DNA of 64,000 nt from Merdimonas sp963929015 (GCF_963929015.1 NZ_CAWVHE010000003.1:1-64000), one strand, 5' to 3'; counted from the first letter of the stretch, positions 26,811-36,571 are shown. The notes: generated from the sequence alone by a model not told the origin. Translations and numbers: made by a program.

Positions 26811-28169
26811 ATGAAAATTGTAATTATTGGAGACGGAAAGGTCGGGCATAAACTGACAGCCCAGTTATCAGAAGAGGGTTATGATCTGACGCTGATCGAC
26901 CAGAATGAAGGCAAGCTTCAGGAGACCCTGAATCAGCTGGATATTTTCTGTATCACCGGAAATGGTGTGGACATCGAAGTGCAGAGACAGGCAGATGTTC
27001 CTCACGCGGATCTGGTGATCGCATGTGCGTCTACCGATGAGTTGAATATGCTTTCCTGCCTGATCGCAAAACGGCTGGGGGCGAAGCATACCATTGCCAG
27101 GGTGCGTAATCCGCTGTATTACCGGCAGATCGGCATCCTGAAGGAGGATCTCCACCTGAGTATGGCGGTCAATCCGGAACTGGCCGCAGCCAATGAGGCT
27201 GCCAGAGTATTACTGTTTCCGGAGACCAGCAAGGTGGAGACATTTATGAAAGGAAAGATGGAGCTGGTAGAGTATAAGCTGCAGGAAGACAGCCATATCG
27301 TGGGCATGACGCTGGCAGATCTCTACCGGAAGTACCAGATCAAACTGCTGATATGTGCGGTGAAGCGCGCAGATGACATTTATATCCCGGATGGAAGTTT
27401 TGTCCTGCAGGCCGGAGATAAGATGCACATCGCAGCAGGACACCAGGATCTGGAGAGCTTTTTCAAGGCTCTGGGAAAGAAGAACCGGAAAGTTCGCAAA
27501 GTGCTGATCTGCGGCGGCGGCCACATGTGTTATTATCTGGCGGCGCAGCTTCTGCAGGCGGGAATGCAGGTGCGGATCATTGAGAAGAAAAAGGAACGCT
27601 GCGAAGAGTTGTGCGAACTTTTGCCGCGGGCTACAGTGATCCACGGAGACGCCACGGATCAGGAACTTCTGATCGAAGAAGGACTGGAAGAGTGCAATGC
27701 CCTGGTGGCGCTTACCGGAATGGACGAGGAAAACATCATCCTGTCCCTGTTTGCAAAGACCAGAGGAGTGCCGAAGATTATCGCAAAAGTCAATGAAGAT
27801 TCCAGGGCGCAGATGGTGGAAGACATGGGCATTGACAGTATCATTTCTGCCAAGAGCGCAACAGCGGATGAGATCATGAGTTATGTAGTTGCCCGCAACA
27901 ATTCTTATGCCAGCGCTAATGTGGAAGCTATGTACCAGCTGCTGGGCGGCAGGGTAAAAGCCATGGAATTTATTATAAGGAAGGAATGTGAGATCACCAA
28001 TGTGCCTCTGAAAGACCTTCCCACAAAGAAAAATTATCTGATCGCCTGCATTGGAAGAAAGCGCAAGATTATTATCCCCAACGGAAATGACCATCTGGAA
28101 GTGGGGGACAGCGTTGTAGTTGTGACGACCAATCAGATGATCAATCAGTTCAGTGACATACTTGCATAG
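26811..28169 (+). CDS. trkA: Trk system potassium uptake protein TrkA
   Basis: TrkA is the cytosolic NAD/ATP-binding gating ring of the Trk K+ channel. The 452-residue protein contains two RCK units: MKIVIIGDGKVGHKLT with the first Rossmann fold and TrkA-C domain to about residue 225, then VLICGGGHMCYYLA and a second TrkA-C to the end. Start ATG 26811 is preferred over an upstream in-frame ATG (26784) because the Rossmann strand should begin within a few residues. It is followed by trkH after 20 bases. Confidence 0.95.
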   Translation: MKIVIIGDGKVGHKLTAQLSEEGYDLTLIDQNEGKLQETLNQLDIFCITGNGVDIEVQRQADVPHADLVIACASTDELNMLSCLIAKRLGAKHTIARVRNPLYYRQIGILKEDLHLSMAVNPELAAANEAARVLLFPETSKVETFMKGKMELVEYKLQEDSHIVGMTLADLYRKYQIKLLICAVKRADDIYIPDGSFVLQAGDKMHIAAGHQDLESFFKALGKKNRKVRKVLICGGGHMCYYLAAQLLQAGMQVRIIEKKKERCEELCELLPRATVIHGDATDQELLIEEGLEECNALVALTGMDEENIILSLFAKTRGVPKIIAKVNEDSRAQMVEDMGIDSIISAKSATADEIMSYVVARNNSYASANVEAMYQLLGGRVKAMEFIIRKECEITNVPLKDLPTKKNYLIACIGRKRKIIIPNGNDHLEVGDSVVVVTTNQMINQFSDILA

Positions 28170-28189
28170 AGGAGACCGGGAGAAAAGTA

Positions 28190-29632
28190 ATGAATACGAA
28201 AATGATACGATACATATTGGCCAAGATGCTGGGAGTAGAAGCGCTGTTGCTTCTGCTTCCTGCGTTTGTCTCTTTGCTTTACAGGGAGACGGAAGGCATT
28301 TATTTTCTGATCCCGGCGGCAGTGCTTGCAGTGATCTATCTGCTGGCAGGAAGAAAGAAGCCGAAACAGTCGGACATCTATGGAAAAGAAGGAATGGTAG
28401 TCGTTGCATGCGCCTGGATCCTGTGGTCCATGTTCGGCGCGCTGCCATTTACACTTTCCGGCTGCATTCCCAATTATATCGACGCCCTCTTTGAAACGGT
28501 GTCCGGATTTACTACGACTGGATCCACCATCCTTGTGGATGTGGAAGCGCTGCCACAGGGCATGCTGTTCTGGCGGAGCTTTACCCACTGGGTAGGCGGC
28601 ATGGGAGTGCTGGTGTTTGTTATGGTGCTGACATCTTTTGACAAGAACTCCATGGTGCTGATGCGGGCAGAGGTGCCCGGACCGGAGAAGGATAAGCTGG
28701 CGCCGAAAATGAAGACCAATGCCAGGATTCTTTATGGCATGTATCTGGGACTTAGCATTATCCAGGTGGTTTTACTCCTTTTTGGCGGCATGAATCTGTT
28801 TGACAGTCTTATCCATACATTTGGAACAGCCGGAACAGGAGGATTCTCCAATTATGCGGTCAGCGTGGCGCATTTTGACAGCGCCTATATTGACGCAGTG
28901 ATCACCATATTTATGATCCTGTTTGGCGTCAATTTCAGCCTGTATTATCTTCTGCTTTTGCGGGAGTTTAAGCCGGTGTGGAAAAATGAAGAGCTGCGGA
29001 CATATCTGGGGATCATCCTTGCGTCGGCGCTGATCATTACCGTAAATATTAATTATATCTACGGGAATCCGGTAACCTCTTTCCGCTATGCGATTTTCCA
29101 GGTGGCGTCTATTATCACCACCACTGGATATGCTACGGCCAATTATGTAGAGTGGCCGTGGCTGTCCCAGACCATTCTGATGTTCCTGATGGTAGTGGGT
29201 GCCTGTGCTTCTTCTACCGGCGGCGGTATCAAGGTGTCCCGCCTCATTATGGCGGTGAAAGGGATCAAGCGGGAAGTCATGCAGCTGATCCACCCCAAAT
29301 CAGTCAATATTATCCGGGTCAACGGTAAGAAAGTAAGCGGAGATGTGGTGCGGGTAGTATTTGTGTTCCTGGCTGCCTATGCATTGATCTTTATGCTGTC
29401 GGTGATCGTGGTGTCGGCCGATAACTTTGATTTTACCACAACATTTTCTGCAGTTCTTACGACCATTGGAAACGTAGGACCCGGAATGGAGCTGGTAGGG
29501 CCTCTGGGAAGCTTTGCGGAGTTTTCCTGGCTGTCCAAGCTGGTGTTCTGTTTTGATATGCTGGCGGGACGACTGGAGATCTTCCCCTTCCTGCTGCTTT
29601 TTACCATTCCTTTCCGCAGAAATAAGTTTTAG
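28190..29632 (+). CDS. trkH: Trk system potassium uptake channel TrkH
   Basis: TrkH is the K+-conducting membrane subunit. The 480-residue protein has about ten to twelve membrane segments and the four pore loops of the family: SGFTTTGSTIL, TFGTAGTGGFSN, SIITTTGYATAN and TTIGNVGPGM, which form the selectivity filter. The final AGRLEIFPFLLLF motif is also typical. It pairs with trkA just upstream. Confidence 0.96.
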   Translation: MNTKMIRYILAKMLGVEALLLLLPAFVSLLYRETEGIYFLIPAAVLAVIYLLAGRKKPKQSDIYGKEGMVVVACAWILWSMFGALPFTLSGCIPNYIDALFETVSGFTTTGSTILVDVEALPQGMLFWRSFTHWVGGMGVLVFVMVLTSFDKNSMVLMRAEVPGPEKDKLAPKMKTNARILYGMYLGLSIIQVVLLLFGGMNLFDSLIHTFGTAGTGGFSNYAVSVAHFDSAYIDAVITIFMILFGVNFSLYYLLLLREFKPVWKNEELRTYLGIILASALIITVNINYIYGNPVTSFRYAIFQVASIITTTGYATANYVEWPWLSQTILMFLMVVGACASSTGGGIKVSRLIMAVKGIKREVMQLIHPKSVNIIRVNGKKVSGDVVRVVFVFLAAYALIFMLSVIVVSADNFDFTTTFSAVLTTIGNVGPGMELVGPLGSFAEFSWLSKLVFCFDMLAGRLEIFPFLLLFTIPFRRNKF

Positions 29633-29644
29633 ACGGAGGTTTTC

Positions 29645-31264
29645 ATGAAAGGGAAAAAGAAACTACTGATCGCGCTGATCGTGCTTCTGGCGGCAGGCAT
29701 CTATTATTACGCTGCTCTGCCGGCAGTCAATCTGCATTCATCTGAGACCTGGTTTGGCGTGCTGATCCTGCTGGTGGTCCTGGCGGCTCTTTATATAGGA
29801 AGAAAGCGGCCTGATGTGACAGAACTCCGGCACAATAAGGTGTTAAAAGGATTCGGGGTCATGATCCTGGGTCTTGGTGTTATTTATCTGGTGGGAACTC
29901 TTTTGTCTTCCCCTATCGTCAATGCGAAGAAATACCAGCAGCTGATGACAGTGGAAGAAGGGGAGTTTACAGAGGATATCGAAGAACTTCCTTATGAGAA
30001 GATCCCTATTCTGGACCGGGATACAGCGGTGATCTTAGGAGACCGGAAGATGGGAAGCATGGTAGATATGGTGTCTCAGTTTGATGTGGATGATATCTAC
30101 AGCCAGATTAATTATCAGGATCGTCCCTACCGGGTAACGCCTCTTAAGTATGCCAGCATCATCAAGTGGTTTACCAACCGCTCGGAAGGGATCCCTGCCT
30201 ATATCCGGATCAACATGGCGGATCAGACCACTGAGCTGGTGCAGCTTGAGGAAGGGATCAAATATACTACCAGCGAGCATTTTAACCGGAATATTTACCG
30301 GCATCTTCGGTTCGCTCATCCGACATACATTTACGGGGAATTAAGTTTTGAGATTGATGAAGAAGGCGTTCCGTACTGGATCGCTCCGGTGAAGAAGTTT
30401 AACATCGGATTGTTCGGCGGGGAGACGGTAGGAAAAGTGGTGATCTGTAATGCAGTCACCGGTGAGATGACTACTTATGAGATTGAAGATGTGCCACAGT
30501 GGGTAGACCGGGCCTATTCTGCAGATCTTCTGGTGCAGCTCTTTGATTACTATGGAACGCTGAAACACGGATTTTTAAACAGTGTGCTTAGCCAGAAGGA
30601 CTGCCTGAAGACTACGGACGGTTATAATTATCTGGCGCTGGATGACGATGTGTGGATGTACACCGGCGTGACCAGTGTGAATCAGGATCAGTCGAATGTG
30701 GGATTTGTCCTTTCCAACCAGAGGACCATGGAGACCAGATATTATGAGGTGGAAGGCGCCACAGAAGCGGCCGCCATGTCGTCTGCGGAAGGTCAGGTGC
30801 AGAACCTGCAGTATAAGGCGACCTTCCCGCTGCTTTTAAATATTTCCGATGAACCTACTTATCTGCTGTCTTTGAAAGACTCGGCCGGTCTGGTGAAAAA
30901 ATATGCCATGGTCAATGTACAGCAGTACCAGATCGTGGCGATCGGCGACAGTATCAGTCAGTGTGAGGACAATTATCTGGAGCTGCTGCTTGGCAATGGC
31001 ATCAAGGAAGTGGAGCAGGATACCCGGGAAGAAGAGACGCTGACCGGCAAAGTCACAAAAGTCGCACAGGCGGTTCTGGAAGGATCTTCCCATTATTATC
31101 TGATGGTGGAAGGTTCGGACGCTATCTTTGACGTGCCGGTGGCAGAATTTATTGACGTGATCCGTGTGGAGCCGGGCATGGAAATAACGCTGGAATATAA
31201 AGAAGGAAAGAAAACCAATACGGTGACTGCCCTGGAATTGCCCACGGCAGAAGCGGGGTTATAG
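29645..31264 (+). CDS. uncharacterised membrane protein downstream of trkAH
   Basis: I do not recognise this 539-residue protein. Hydrophobic segments lie at about residues 7-29, 37-54 and 68-90. A large soluble part then runs to the end, probably outside the cell, rich in Asp, Glu and Tyr, with a possible small beta-barrel near residues 460-535. There is no obvious enzyme motif. It begins 12 bases after trkH and ends 2 bases before the AEC transporter gene, so it belongs to the same operon. A role as an accessory or sensor for ion transport is inference from position only. Confidence 0.75.
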   Translation: MKGKKKLLIALIVLLAAGIYYYAALPAVNLHSSETWFGVLILLVVLAALYIGRKRPDVTELRHNKVLKGFGVMILGLGVIYLVGTLLSSPIVNAKKYQQLMTVEEGEFTEDIEELPYEKIPILDRDTAVILGDRKMGSMVDMVSQFDVDDIYSQINYQDRPYRVTPLKYASIIKWFTNRSEGIPAYIRINMADQTTELVQLEEGIKYTTSEHFNRNIYRHLRFAHPTYIYGELSFEIDEEGVPYWIAPVKKFNIGLFGGETVGKVVICNAVTGEMTTYEIEDVPQWVDRAYSADLLVQLFDYYGTLKHGFLNSVLSQKDCLKTTDGYNYLALDDDVWMYTGVTSVNQDQSNVGFVLSNQRTMETRYYEVEGATEAAAMSSAEGQVQNLQYKATFPLLLNISDEPTYLLSLKDSAGLVKKYAMVNVQQYQIVAIGDSISQCEDNYLELLLGNGIKEVEQDTREEETLTGKVTKVAQAVLEGSSHYYLMVEGSDAIFDVPVAEFIDVIRVEPGMEITLEYKEGKKTNTVTALELPTAEAGL

Positions 31265-31265
31265 T

Positions 31266-32198
31266 ATGGAATTAAGTCTTTTGCTGGGGGAACAGATCGT
31301 CGTCATCTTTTTGATGATGGCGATCGGGTATGTAATCGTAAAAACTGGATTTTTTCAGGTGGAGGACAGTAAAGTTCTGTCCAATCTGGTGATCTATATC
31401 TGTTTTCCCTGCGTGATGATAGACTCATTTCAGATCGAGCTTACACAGCGGACGGCGGCAGGACTTGCGATCGCAGTAGTCGCGGCTGCGGCGGCCCATA
31501 TTTTCATGATCGTGGTAGTGTGGCTTTTGGGAAAGCCTCTGGGATTTAACCGTATCGAAAAGGTGTCTATTATTTATACCAATGCAGGATATCTGGTGAT
31601 CCCTCTGGTCAGCGCGGTGTTGGGAGAAGAATGGGTCTTCTATACCACTGCGTTTCTGCTGGTACAGAATATCCTGACCTGGACCCACTGCGTCAGCGTG
31701 CTGAAAGGAAAGCAGGAGACAGATATCAAAAGCATTCTTTTGAATCCGAATATGATCGCTCTGGCCATCGGCCTTCTGCTTTTTATCGGCGGGATCCGGC
31801 TGCCGCTGATCCTGGACACCTGTGTGGCCGGATTCAGTAACGTGGTGACGCCTACCAGTATGCTGGTGATCGGTATGGTGATCGGAGATGTAGATCTGAA
31901 ATGGGTGTTCCGGCAGAAACGTCCCTATCTGATCTGCCTGATCCGTCTGGTGCTGATCCCTGTCATATTTGCCATAGGTCTGGGATTTGTCGGAAGGATG
32001 ATCCCTCATGCGGACACTGAGTATATCCTGATGATCGTGCTGATCGCAGTGGCAGCTCCGGTGGCGGCCATGATCACTCAGCTGGCACAGGTTTACGACC
32101 AGGATGTGCGATATGCGAGTGTGATCAATGTGATGTCGGTGGTATTCTGTATTGTCACCATGCCGCTGACCGTATTGGTGTATGAGATGATTCTCTAA
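31266..32198 (+). CDS. AEC (auxin efflux carrier) family transporter
   Basis: A 310-residue protein with about ten membrane segments and the two-half AEC layout: KVLSNLVIYICFPCVMIDSF near the start, IYTNAGYLVIPLVSAVLGEEW in the first crossover region and a C-terminal VLIAVAAPVAAMITQLAQ. Bacterial members export organic acids such as malate or amino acids. It starts 2 bases after the unknown membrane protein and ends the trk operon. Confidence 0.9.
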   Translation: MELSLLLGEQIVVIFLMMAIGYVIVKTGFFQVEDSKVLSNLVIYICFPCVMIDSFQIELTQRTAAGLAIAVVAAAAAHIFMIVVVWLLGKPLGFNRIEKVSIIYTNAGYLVIPLVSAVLGEEWVFYTTAFLLVQNILTWTHCVSVLKGKQETDIKSILLNPNMIALAIGLLLFIGGIRLPLILDTCVAGFSNVVTPTSMLVIGMVIGDVDLKWVFRQKRPYLICLIRLVLIPVIFAIGLGFVGRMIPHADTEYILMIVLIAVAAPVAAMITQLAQVYDQDVRYASVINVMSVVFCIVTMPLTVLVYEMIL

Positions 32199-32231
32199 AA
32201 CGAGCTGAAAAATTTGTTTACGGTGTATAAA

Positions 32232-32261
32232 AAACCGCCAGGCTTATCCGCCTGGCGGTTT
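32232..32261. terminator. bidirectional intrinsic terminator
   Basis: Twelve-base perfect arms AAACCGCCAGGC and GCCTGGCGGTTT with a 6-base loop, flanked by A and T runs, lie between the AEC gene and a converging P-loop gene. Confidence 0.85.
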
Positions 32262-32382
32262 CTGGTATTGGTGACAGGCCAAAGTCCGGACTTGCCGGAA
32301 CCCTGGCGACCACTTGCAATCCCGGAAGGCGCGCTGTGACGCTTCCGGTGACTGGTCTCTTCCTGGTGTCAGAGAGTGTCTC

Positions 32383-32805
32383 CTAATTCAGATAGCAGCA
32401 ACCTTCGCCGATCACGCCTTCTACTTCGGATTTTTCAGCGCTTACGCTTACATAGAAGTCGATGCCGCATTCTTTGGAAATGTCTTTCAGAGCAGCGATC
32501 ACTGCGGGAAGATTCTGAATACTGATATTAGCGTGTTTCAGGATGCCATCGATAAATACACATTCGATATCGTGGTTGGAACTGTACATTCCATATAAAA
32601 AGCCAATGTAATTGTCCGTGTTCTTGATGGCCGGAAGGTCGTCCATGCAGATGGTGCGGATATTGAAGTCTACACTCGTGGTATCACGGTGAGTTTTTTT
32701 GATAAATACAACGTTTCCGTTGCACTTCTTTGCCGCTTCATTGGCCTTTTCAATCATGATCTGTGTTTTTCCTGTGCCTTTCGGGCCTGTTAATAAATTT
32801 ACCAT
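32383..32805 (-). CDS. small P-loop NTPase of unknown role
   Basis: A 140-residue protein starting with a thymidine-kinase-like P-loop (LLTGPKGTGKTQIMIEKA) and a later hydrophobic ECVFIDGILKHA that fits a Walker B. It is too short for thymidine kinase and lacks its zinc site. ATG 32805 has AAAGGAG at good distance; an in-frame GTG at 32814 sits too close to that site. It is a single gene between converging terminator and leuS leader. I know no function. Confidence 0.72.
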   Translation of the reverse strand: MVNLLTGPKGTGKTQIMIEKANEAAKKCNGNVVFIKKTHRDTTSVDFNIRTICMDDLPAIKNTDNYIGFLYGMYSSNHDIECVFIDGILKHANISIQNLPAVIAALKDISKECGIDFYVSVSAEKSEVEGVIGEGCCYLN

Positions 32806-32941
32806 GGTAAACACTCTCCTTTATGTATCTTATTTACTGAAAACCTCAGTACGATTAACTTATATCCATTATACACGAAAGCGGGGTATGGAACAACCAG
32901 AAAATGTGTTTTCCATCAGATTACCCGGGTGAAAATATTGC

Positions 32942-32970
32942 TTGACTTATTTTAATGTTCTTCTTATAAT
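32942..32970 (+). promoter_or_regulatory. promoter of leuS, TTGACT-17-TATAAT
   Basis: TTGACT (32942-32947) and TATAAT (32965-32970) have 17-base spacing and put the start near 32977, where the T-box leader begins. The bases 32815-32941 hold only the start region of the P-loop gene and no other feature that I see. Confidence 0.78.
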
Positions 32971-32976
32971 AAGTAA

Positions 32977-33235
32977 GAAATCTTAAAAAGAAAAGACGAA
33001 GAAGAGGAATAGTAAGAGCCTGTCGTTTTCAGAGAGCTGCCGGGTGGTGCGAGGCAGTAAGCGTAATCTCCCAACTGGCCTCGGAGTTCTTCTGCTGAAC
33101 CGTGCAGTAAGTAGGCAGAAGCGGGACTTCCCGTTACAGGAGGCAACGAGTGCATATGGGCGATCCGTCCATGTGAAAAAGAGTGGTACCACGGAAATTA
33201 AGCCTTTTCGTCTCTTCAGAGATGGAAAGGCTTTT
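32977..33235 (+). promoter_or_regulatory. T-box leader sensing uncharged tRNA(Leu)
   Basis: The leader has AGAGAGCTGCCGG with GGTGCGAGGCAGT in stem I, a candidate specifier CTC (33068-33070, Leu), GCAGTAAGTAGGCAG in the linker, and the T-box GAGTGGTACCACGG (33181-33194). The terminator stem at 33200-33233 (AAGCCTTTT with GAAAGGCTT) is followed by a short T-run. TGGT matches an ACCA acceptor end. The specifier was placed by analogy with other T-boxes. Confidence 0.85.
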
Positions 33236-33266
33236 CATATGTCATCAGAAAGTGAGGAGTGAAACA

Positions 33267-35696
33267 ATGTCAAAAGTACCTTATAACCATAAGGCAATCG
33301 AGAAAAAATGGCATGACATCTGGGAAAAGAACCCGGTCAACACCAAAGTAGATGAAAATGGAAACAAAAAAGAGAAGTATTACTGTCTGGATATGTTCCC
33401 GTATCCTTCTGGCAACGGTCTTCATGTAGGACACTGGAGAGGTTATGTGATCTCCGATGTCTGGAGTCGTTATAAGCTGCAGCAGGGCTACTATCTGATC
33501 CACCCCATGGGATGGGATGCGTTCGGTCTTCCGGCAGAGAACTACGCCATCAAGATGGGCGTGCACCCGGCTGTTTCCACGGCTGAGAATATTAAGCACA
33601 TCAAAGAGCAGATCAACCAGATCGCGGCTCTCTATGACTGGGACCGCGAGGTCAACACCACAGATCCGGACTATTATAAATGGACCCAGTGGATTTTTGT
33701 AAAAATGTTTAAGGAAGGCCTTGCCTATGAGAAGGAATTTCCGATCAACTGGTGCCCGTCCTGTAAGACCGGCCTTGCCAATGAAGAGGTTGTAAATGGA
33801 AAATGCGAACGCTGCGGCGCTGAGGTGACCAAGAAGAATCTGCGCCAGTGGATGCTGAAGATCACCGCATACGCAGAACGTCTCCTCCAGGATCTGGATA
33901 AGCTGGACTGGCCGGAGAAGGTAAAGAAGATGCAGACCGACTGGATCGGTAAATCTTACGGCGCCGAGGTGGATTTCCCCATCGAAGGAAGAGATGAGAA
34001 GATCACGGTCTACACCACCAGACCGGACACTCTTCACGGTGCTACCTTTATGGTGCTGGCGCCGGAGCATGAACTGGCAAAAGAGCTGGCTACAGATGAG
34101 ACAAAAGAAGCGGTAGAAAAATACATTTATGAAGCATCCATGAAGTCTAACGTAGACCGGATGCAGGATAAGGAAAAGACCGGTGTGTTTACCGGAAGCT
34201 ATGCCATCAATCCGATCAACGGCAAGAAGGTGCCGATCTGGCTGTCTGATTATGTACTGGCTGATTATGGTACCGGAGCCATCATGTGCGTGCCTGCCCA
34301 TGACGACCGTGACTTTGAGTTTGCGACAAAGTTCGGCATTCCGATCGTTCAGGTCATCGCAAAGGACGGCAAAGAGATTGAAAATATGACCGAAGCTTAC
34401 ACCGAAGCGTCCGGGATCATGATTAATTCCGGTGAATGGAACGGAATGGAATCTTCTGTCTTGAAAAAAGAAGGCCCTCATATTATTGAGGAAAAAGGGA
34501 TCGGACGTGCGACTGTCAACTACAAGCTGCGCGACTGGGTATTCTCCCGGCAGAGATACTGGGGAGAGCCAATCCCGATCATCCACTGTCCGCATTGCGG
34601 CAATGTGCCGGTGCCGGAAGAGGAACTGCCGCTTCGCCTGCCGGAGGTAGAGTCCTACGAGCCTACCGGAACCGGAGAATCTCCGCTGGCAGCCATCGAC
34701 GACTGGGTAAACTGCAAATGTCCGGTCTGCGGGGCGGACGCCAAACGGGAGACCAACACCATGCCCCAGTGGGCAGGATCTTCCTGGTACTTCCTGCGTT
34801 ATGTGGACAATCACAATGACAAAGAACTGGTATCCAGAGAAAAAGCAGACGAGATGCTGCCGGTAGATATGTACATCGGCGGCGTGGAGCATGCGGTGCT
34901 TCATCTGCTGTACGCAAGATTTTACACCAAATTCCTGTGCGATATCGGTGTGGTAGACTTTGACGAGCCTTTCCACAAGCTGTTCAACCAGGGAATGATC
35001 ACCGGAAAGAACGGCATTAAGATGAGTAAATCCAAAGGGAATGTGGTTTCTCCGGACGATCTGGTCAGAGACTACGGATGCGACTCTCTTAGAATGTATG
35101 AGCTGTTCGTAGGACCGCCGGAGCTGGATGCAGAGTGGGACGACCGGGGAATCGACGGCGTCAACCGTTTCCTGAAACGTCTGTGGAATCTGGTACAGGA
35201 CAGCAAAGAAGTCGATGTCAAGGCAACCAAAGAGATGATCAAGGAACGCCACAGACTGGTATACGACATTACCACCCGTCTGGAAAGCTTCAGCCTGAAT
35301 ACGGCTATCTCCGGATTCATGGAGCATAACAATAACCTGATCGAGATTGCCAAGAAAGAAGGCGGGATCGATAAAGAAACCCTGTCCACCATGGCAGTGC
35401 TGCTGTCGCCGTTTGCGCCGCACATCGCAGAAGAGATCTGGGAGCAGCTGGGACACGAAGGCAGTGTATTCCGCGCTGGATGGCCCACCTACGATGAGGA
35501 AGCCATGAAGGATGACGAGGTAGAAGTGCCGGTACAGATCAACGGCAAGACCAGAGCCGTTATCTCTATTTCCGCGGACATTTCCAAGGAAGACGCCATT
35601 GCAGCCGGAAAAGCGGCGATCGCGGATAAGCTCACCGGAAATGTGATCAAAGAAATCTATGTACCGAAGAAGATTATCAATATTGTTATGAAATAG
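33267..35696 (+). CDS. leuS: leucine-tRNA ligase
   Basis: LeuS is a class Ia synthetase with an editing domain. The 809-residue protein shows the HIGH-type motif as FPYPSGNGLHVGHWRGY, the zinc-like CPSCKTGLANEEVVNGKCERC module, editing-domain TTRPDTLHGATFMV, WVFSRQRYWGEPIP and the KMSKSKGNVV motif. A frame open to 33183 crosses the T-box terminator. ATG 33267 has TGAGGAG upstream and gives the usual N-terminus SKVPYNHKAIEKKW. Confidence 0.98.
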   Translation: MSKVPYNHKAIEKKWHDIWEKNPVNTKVDENGNKKEKYYCLDMFPYPSGNGLHVGHWRGYVISDVWSRYKLQQGYYLIHPMGWDAFGLPAENYAIKMGVHPAVSTAENIKHIKEQINQIAALYDWDREVNTTDPDYYKWTQWIFVKMFKEGLAYEKEFPINWCPSCKTGLANEEVVNGKCERCGAEVTKKNLRQWMLKITAYAERLLQDLDKLDWPEKVKKMQTDWIGKSYGAEVDFPIEGRDEKITVYTTRPDTLHGATFMVLAPEHELAKELATDETKEAVEKYIYEASMKSNVDRMQDKEKTGVFTGSYAINPINGKKVPIWLSDYVLADYGTGAIMCVPAHDDRDFEFATKFGIPIVQVIAKDGKEIENMTEAYTEASGIMINSGEWNGMESSVLKKEGPHIIEEKGIGRATVNYKLRDWVFSRQRYWGEPIPIIHCPHCGNVPVPEEELPLRLPEVESYEPTGTGESPLAAIDDWVNCKCPVCGADAKRETNTMPQWAGSSWYFLRYVDNHNDKELVSREKADEMLPVDMYIGGVEHAVLHLLYARFYTKFLCDIGVVDFDEPFHKLFNQGMITGKNGIKMSKSKGNVVSPDDLVRDYGCDSLRMYELFVGPPELDAEWDDRGIDGVNRFLKRLWNLVQDSKEVDVKATKEMIKERHRLVYDITTRLESFSLNTAISGFMEHNNNLIEIAKKEGGIDKETLSTMAVLLSPFAPHIAEEIWEQLGHEGSVFRAGWPTYDEEAMKDDEVEVPVQINGKTRAVISISADISKEDAIAAGKAAIADKLTGNVIKEIYVPKKIINIVMK

Positions 35697-35744
35697 TCCG
35701 GACCGATTGTGTCAGGGGAAATTTCAGAAATAGAAAAGTGGCAG

Positions 35745-35806
35745 CTGCCGGGAATATGTGCCAGTACAGGGATACAGCACGGCTTCCCGGCAGTTTGGCA
35801 TTTTTT
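35745..35806 (+). terminator. hairpin after leuS, probable terminator
   Basis: Ten-base arms CTGCCGGGAA (35745-35754) and TTCCCGGCAG (35784-35793) enclose a 29-base loop. A TTTGGCATTTTTT tail follows. The loop is long for an intrinsic terminator. Confidence 0.55.
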
Positions 35807-35841
35807 CTGGGAGTAAACAAAACGAAAGGGGAGTGATCCGG

Positions 35842-36393
35842 GTGACAGGGAAGGAGCTTCTGACCGCTCTGGCTTCAAAAGCGGTCTGGTTTCTTGGTCT
35901 TTATATAGAGAAATATAAAGCGTTGCTGATTTTTATTGCGGCGTTTGTTGTTTTGTATCTTTTTTTCATGCACTGGCTGGACATTCGTTTCCTCAATCGT
36001 CTCAGACAGCCGGCGGCGCTGGTAAGTCTTTTGGTGGAGCTGGCAGGGATCTTATGGTTTACGCTTTTGTTTCGGGAAACCGGGGCGGACAGGCGGTATG
36101 AGCTGGAACTTTTCTGGTCATATAAATCCTGGATCTTTGGGAAAAGTGTGGTGATGGGGATGGAAATTCTGAATAATATCCTGCTCTTTTTCCCTCTGGG
36201 ATTCGTGATTACGGATGCTTTGCGAAAGTGTCCGTTTTGGGCGGCGTTTCTTATTGCAGGTATGGTTAGCGGAATGGTGGAGTTCAGTCAATATTATTTT
36301 CGGCTGGGGCTGTTTGAATTTGACGATATTTTCAATAACGTACTGGGCGCGCTGGCCGGCTGGTGTGTATTTCATCTTCTGCGCCGGCTTTGA
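35842..36393 (+). CDS. VanZ family protein
   Basis: A 183-residue protein with four to five membrane segments and VanZ-like sequence: LNNILLFFPLGFVITDALRK and VEFSQYYFRLGLFEFDDIFNNVLGALAGW. VanZ itself gives low teicoplanin resistance, but most relatives are of unknown role. GTG 35842 is chosen because AAGGGGAG (35826-35833) is well spaced for it; an in-frame GTG at 35833 overlaps that site. There are no van resistance genes nearby. Confidence 0.85.
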   Translation: MTGKELLTALASKAVWFLGLYIEKYKALLIFIAAFVVLYLFFMHWLDIRFLNRLRQPAALVSLLVELAGILWFTLLFRETGADRRYELELFWSYKSWIFGKSVVMGMEILNNILLFFPLGFVITDALRKCPFWAAFLIAGMVSGMVEFSQYYFRLGLFEFDDIFNNVLGALAGWCVFHLLRRL

Positions 36394-36571
36394 TATTTTC
36401 GGCCTCGATTATTTTCTCAAACCCTGTCAGGGCGGCAAAGGGCGCAAAGATCTTGGCCCGGTCCGCCACCGGCATGCGGGGATGACGGAGCCGGGACTGT
36501 GGGCTGTCCGGCCTTGATTTGTGGATAATGTCGCTGTAAATAAGGGCGGCTTTCGCCGGGGGAGCTTTCAT
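36332..36571 (-). CDS. YolD-like small protein, partner of the Y-family polymerase
   Basis: A 79-residue protein containing YSDIIHKSRPDSPQ and MPVADRAKIFAPFAALTGFEKIIE, the core pattern of YolD-like proteins, which commonly accompany UmuC-type polymerases in Firmicutes. It follows dinB by 36 bases on the same strand. Its last 62 bases overlap the end of the converging VanZ gene. The function is unknown; it may help or restrain the polymerase in the manner of UmuD. Confidence 0.72.
   Translation of the reverse strand: MKAPPAKAALIYSDIIHKSRPDSPQSRLRHPRMPVADRAKIFAPFAALTGFEKIIEAENIKAGAEDEIHTSRPARPVRY

Noticed and set aside
33183..33266. Upstream in-frame start for leuS
   Set aside because: The extra 28 codons run through the T-box and its terminator and give an N-terminus unlike LeuS.
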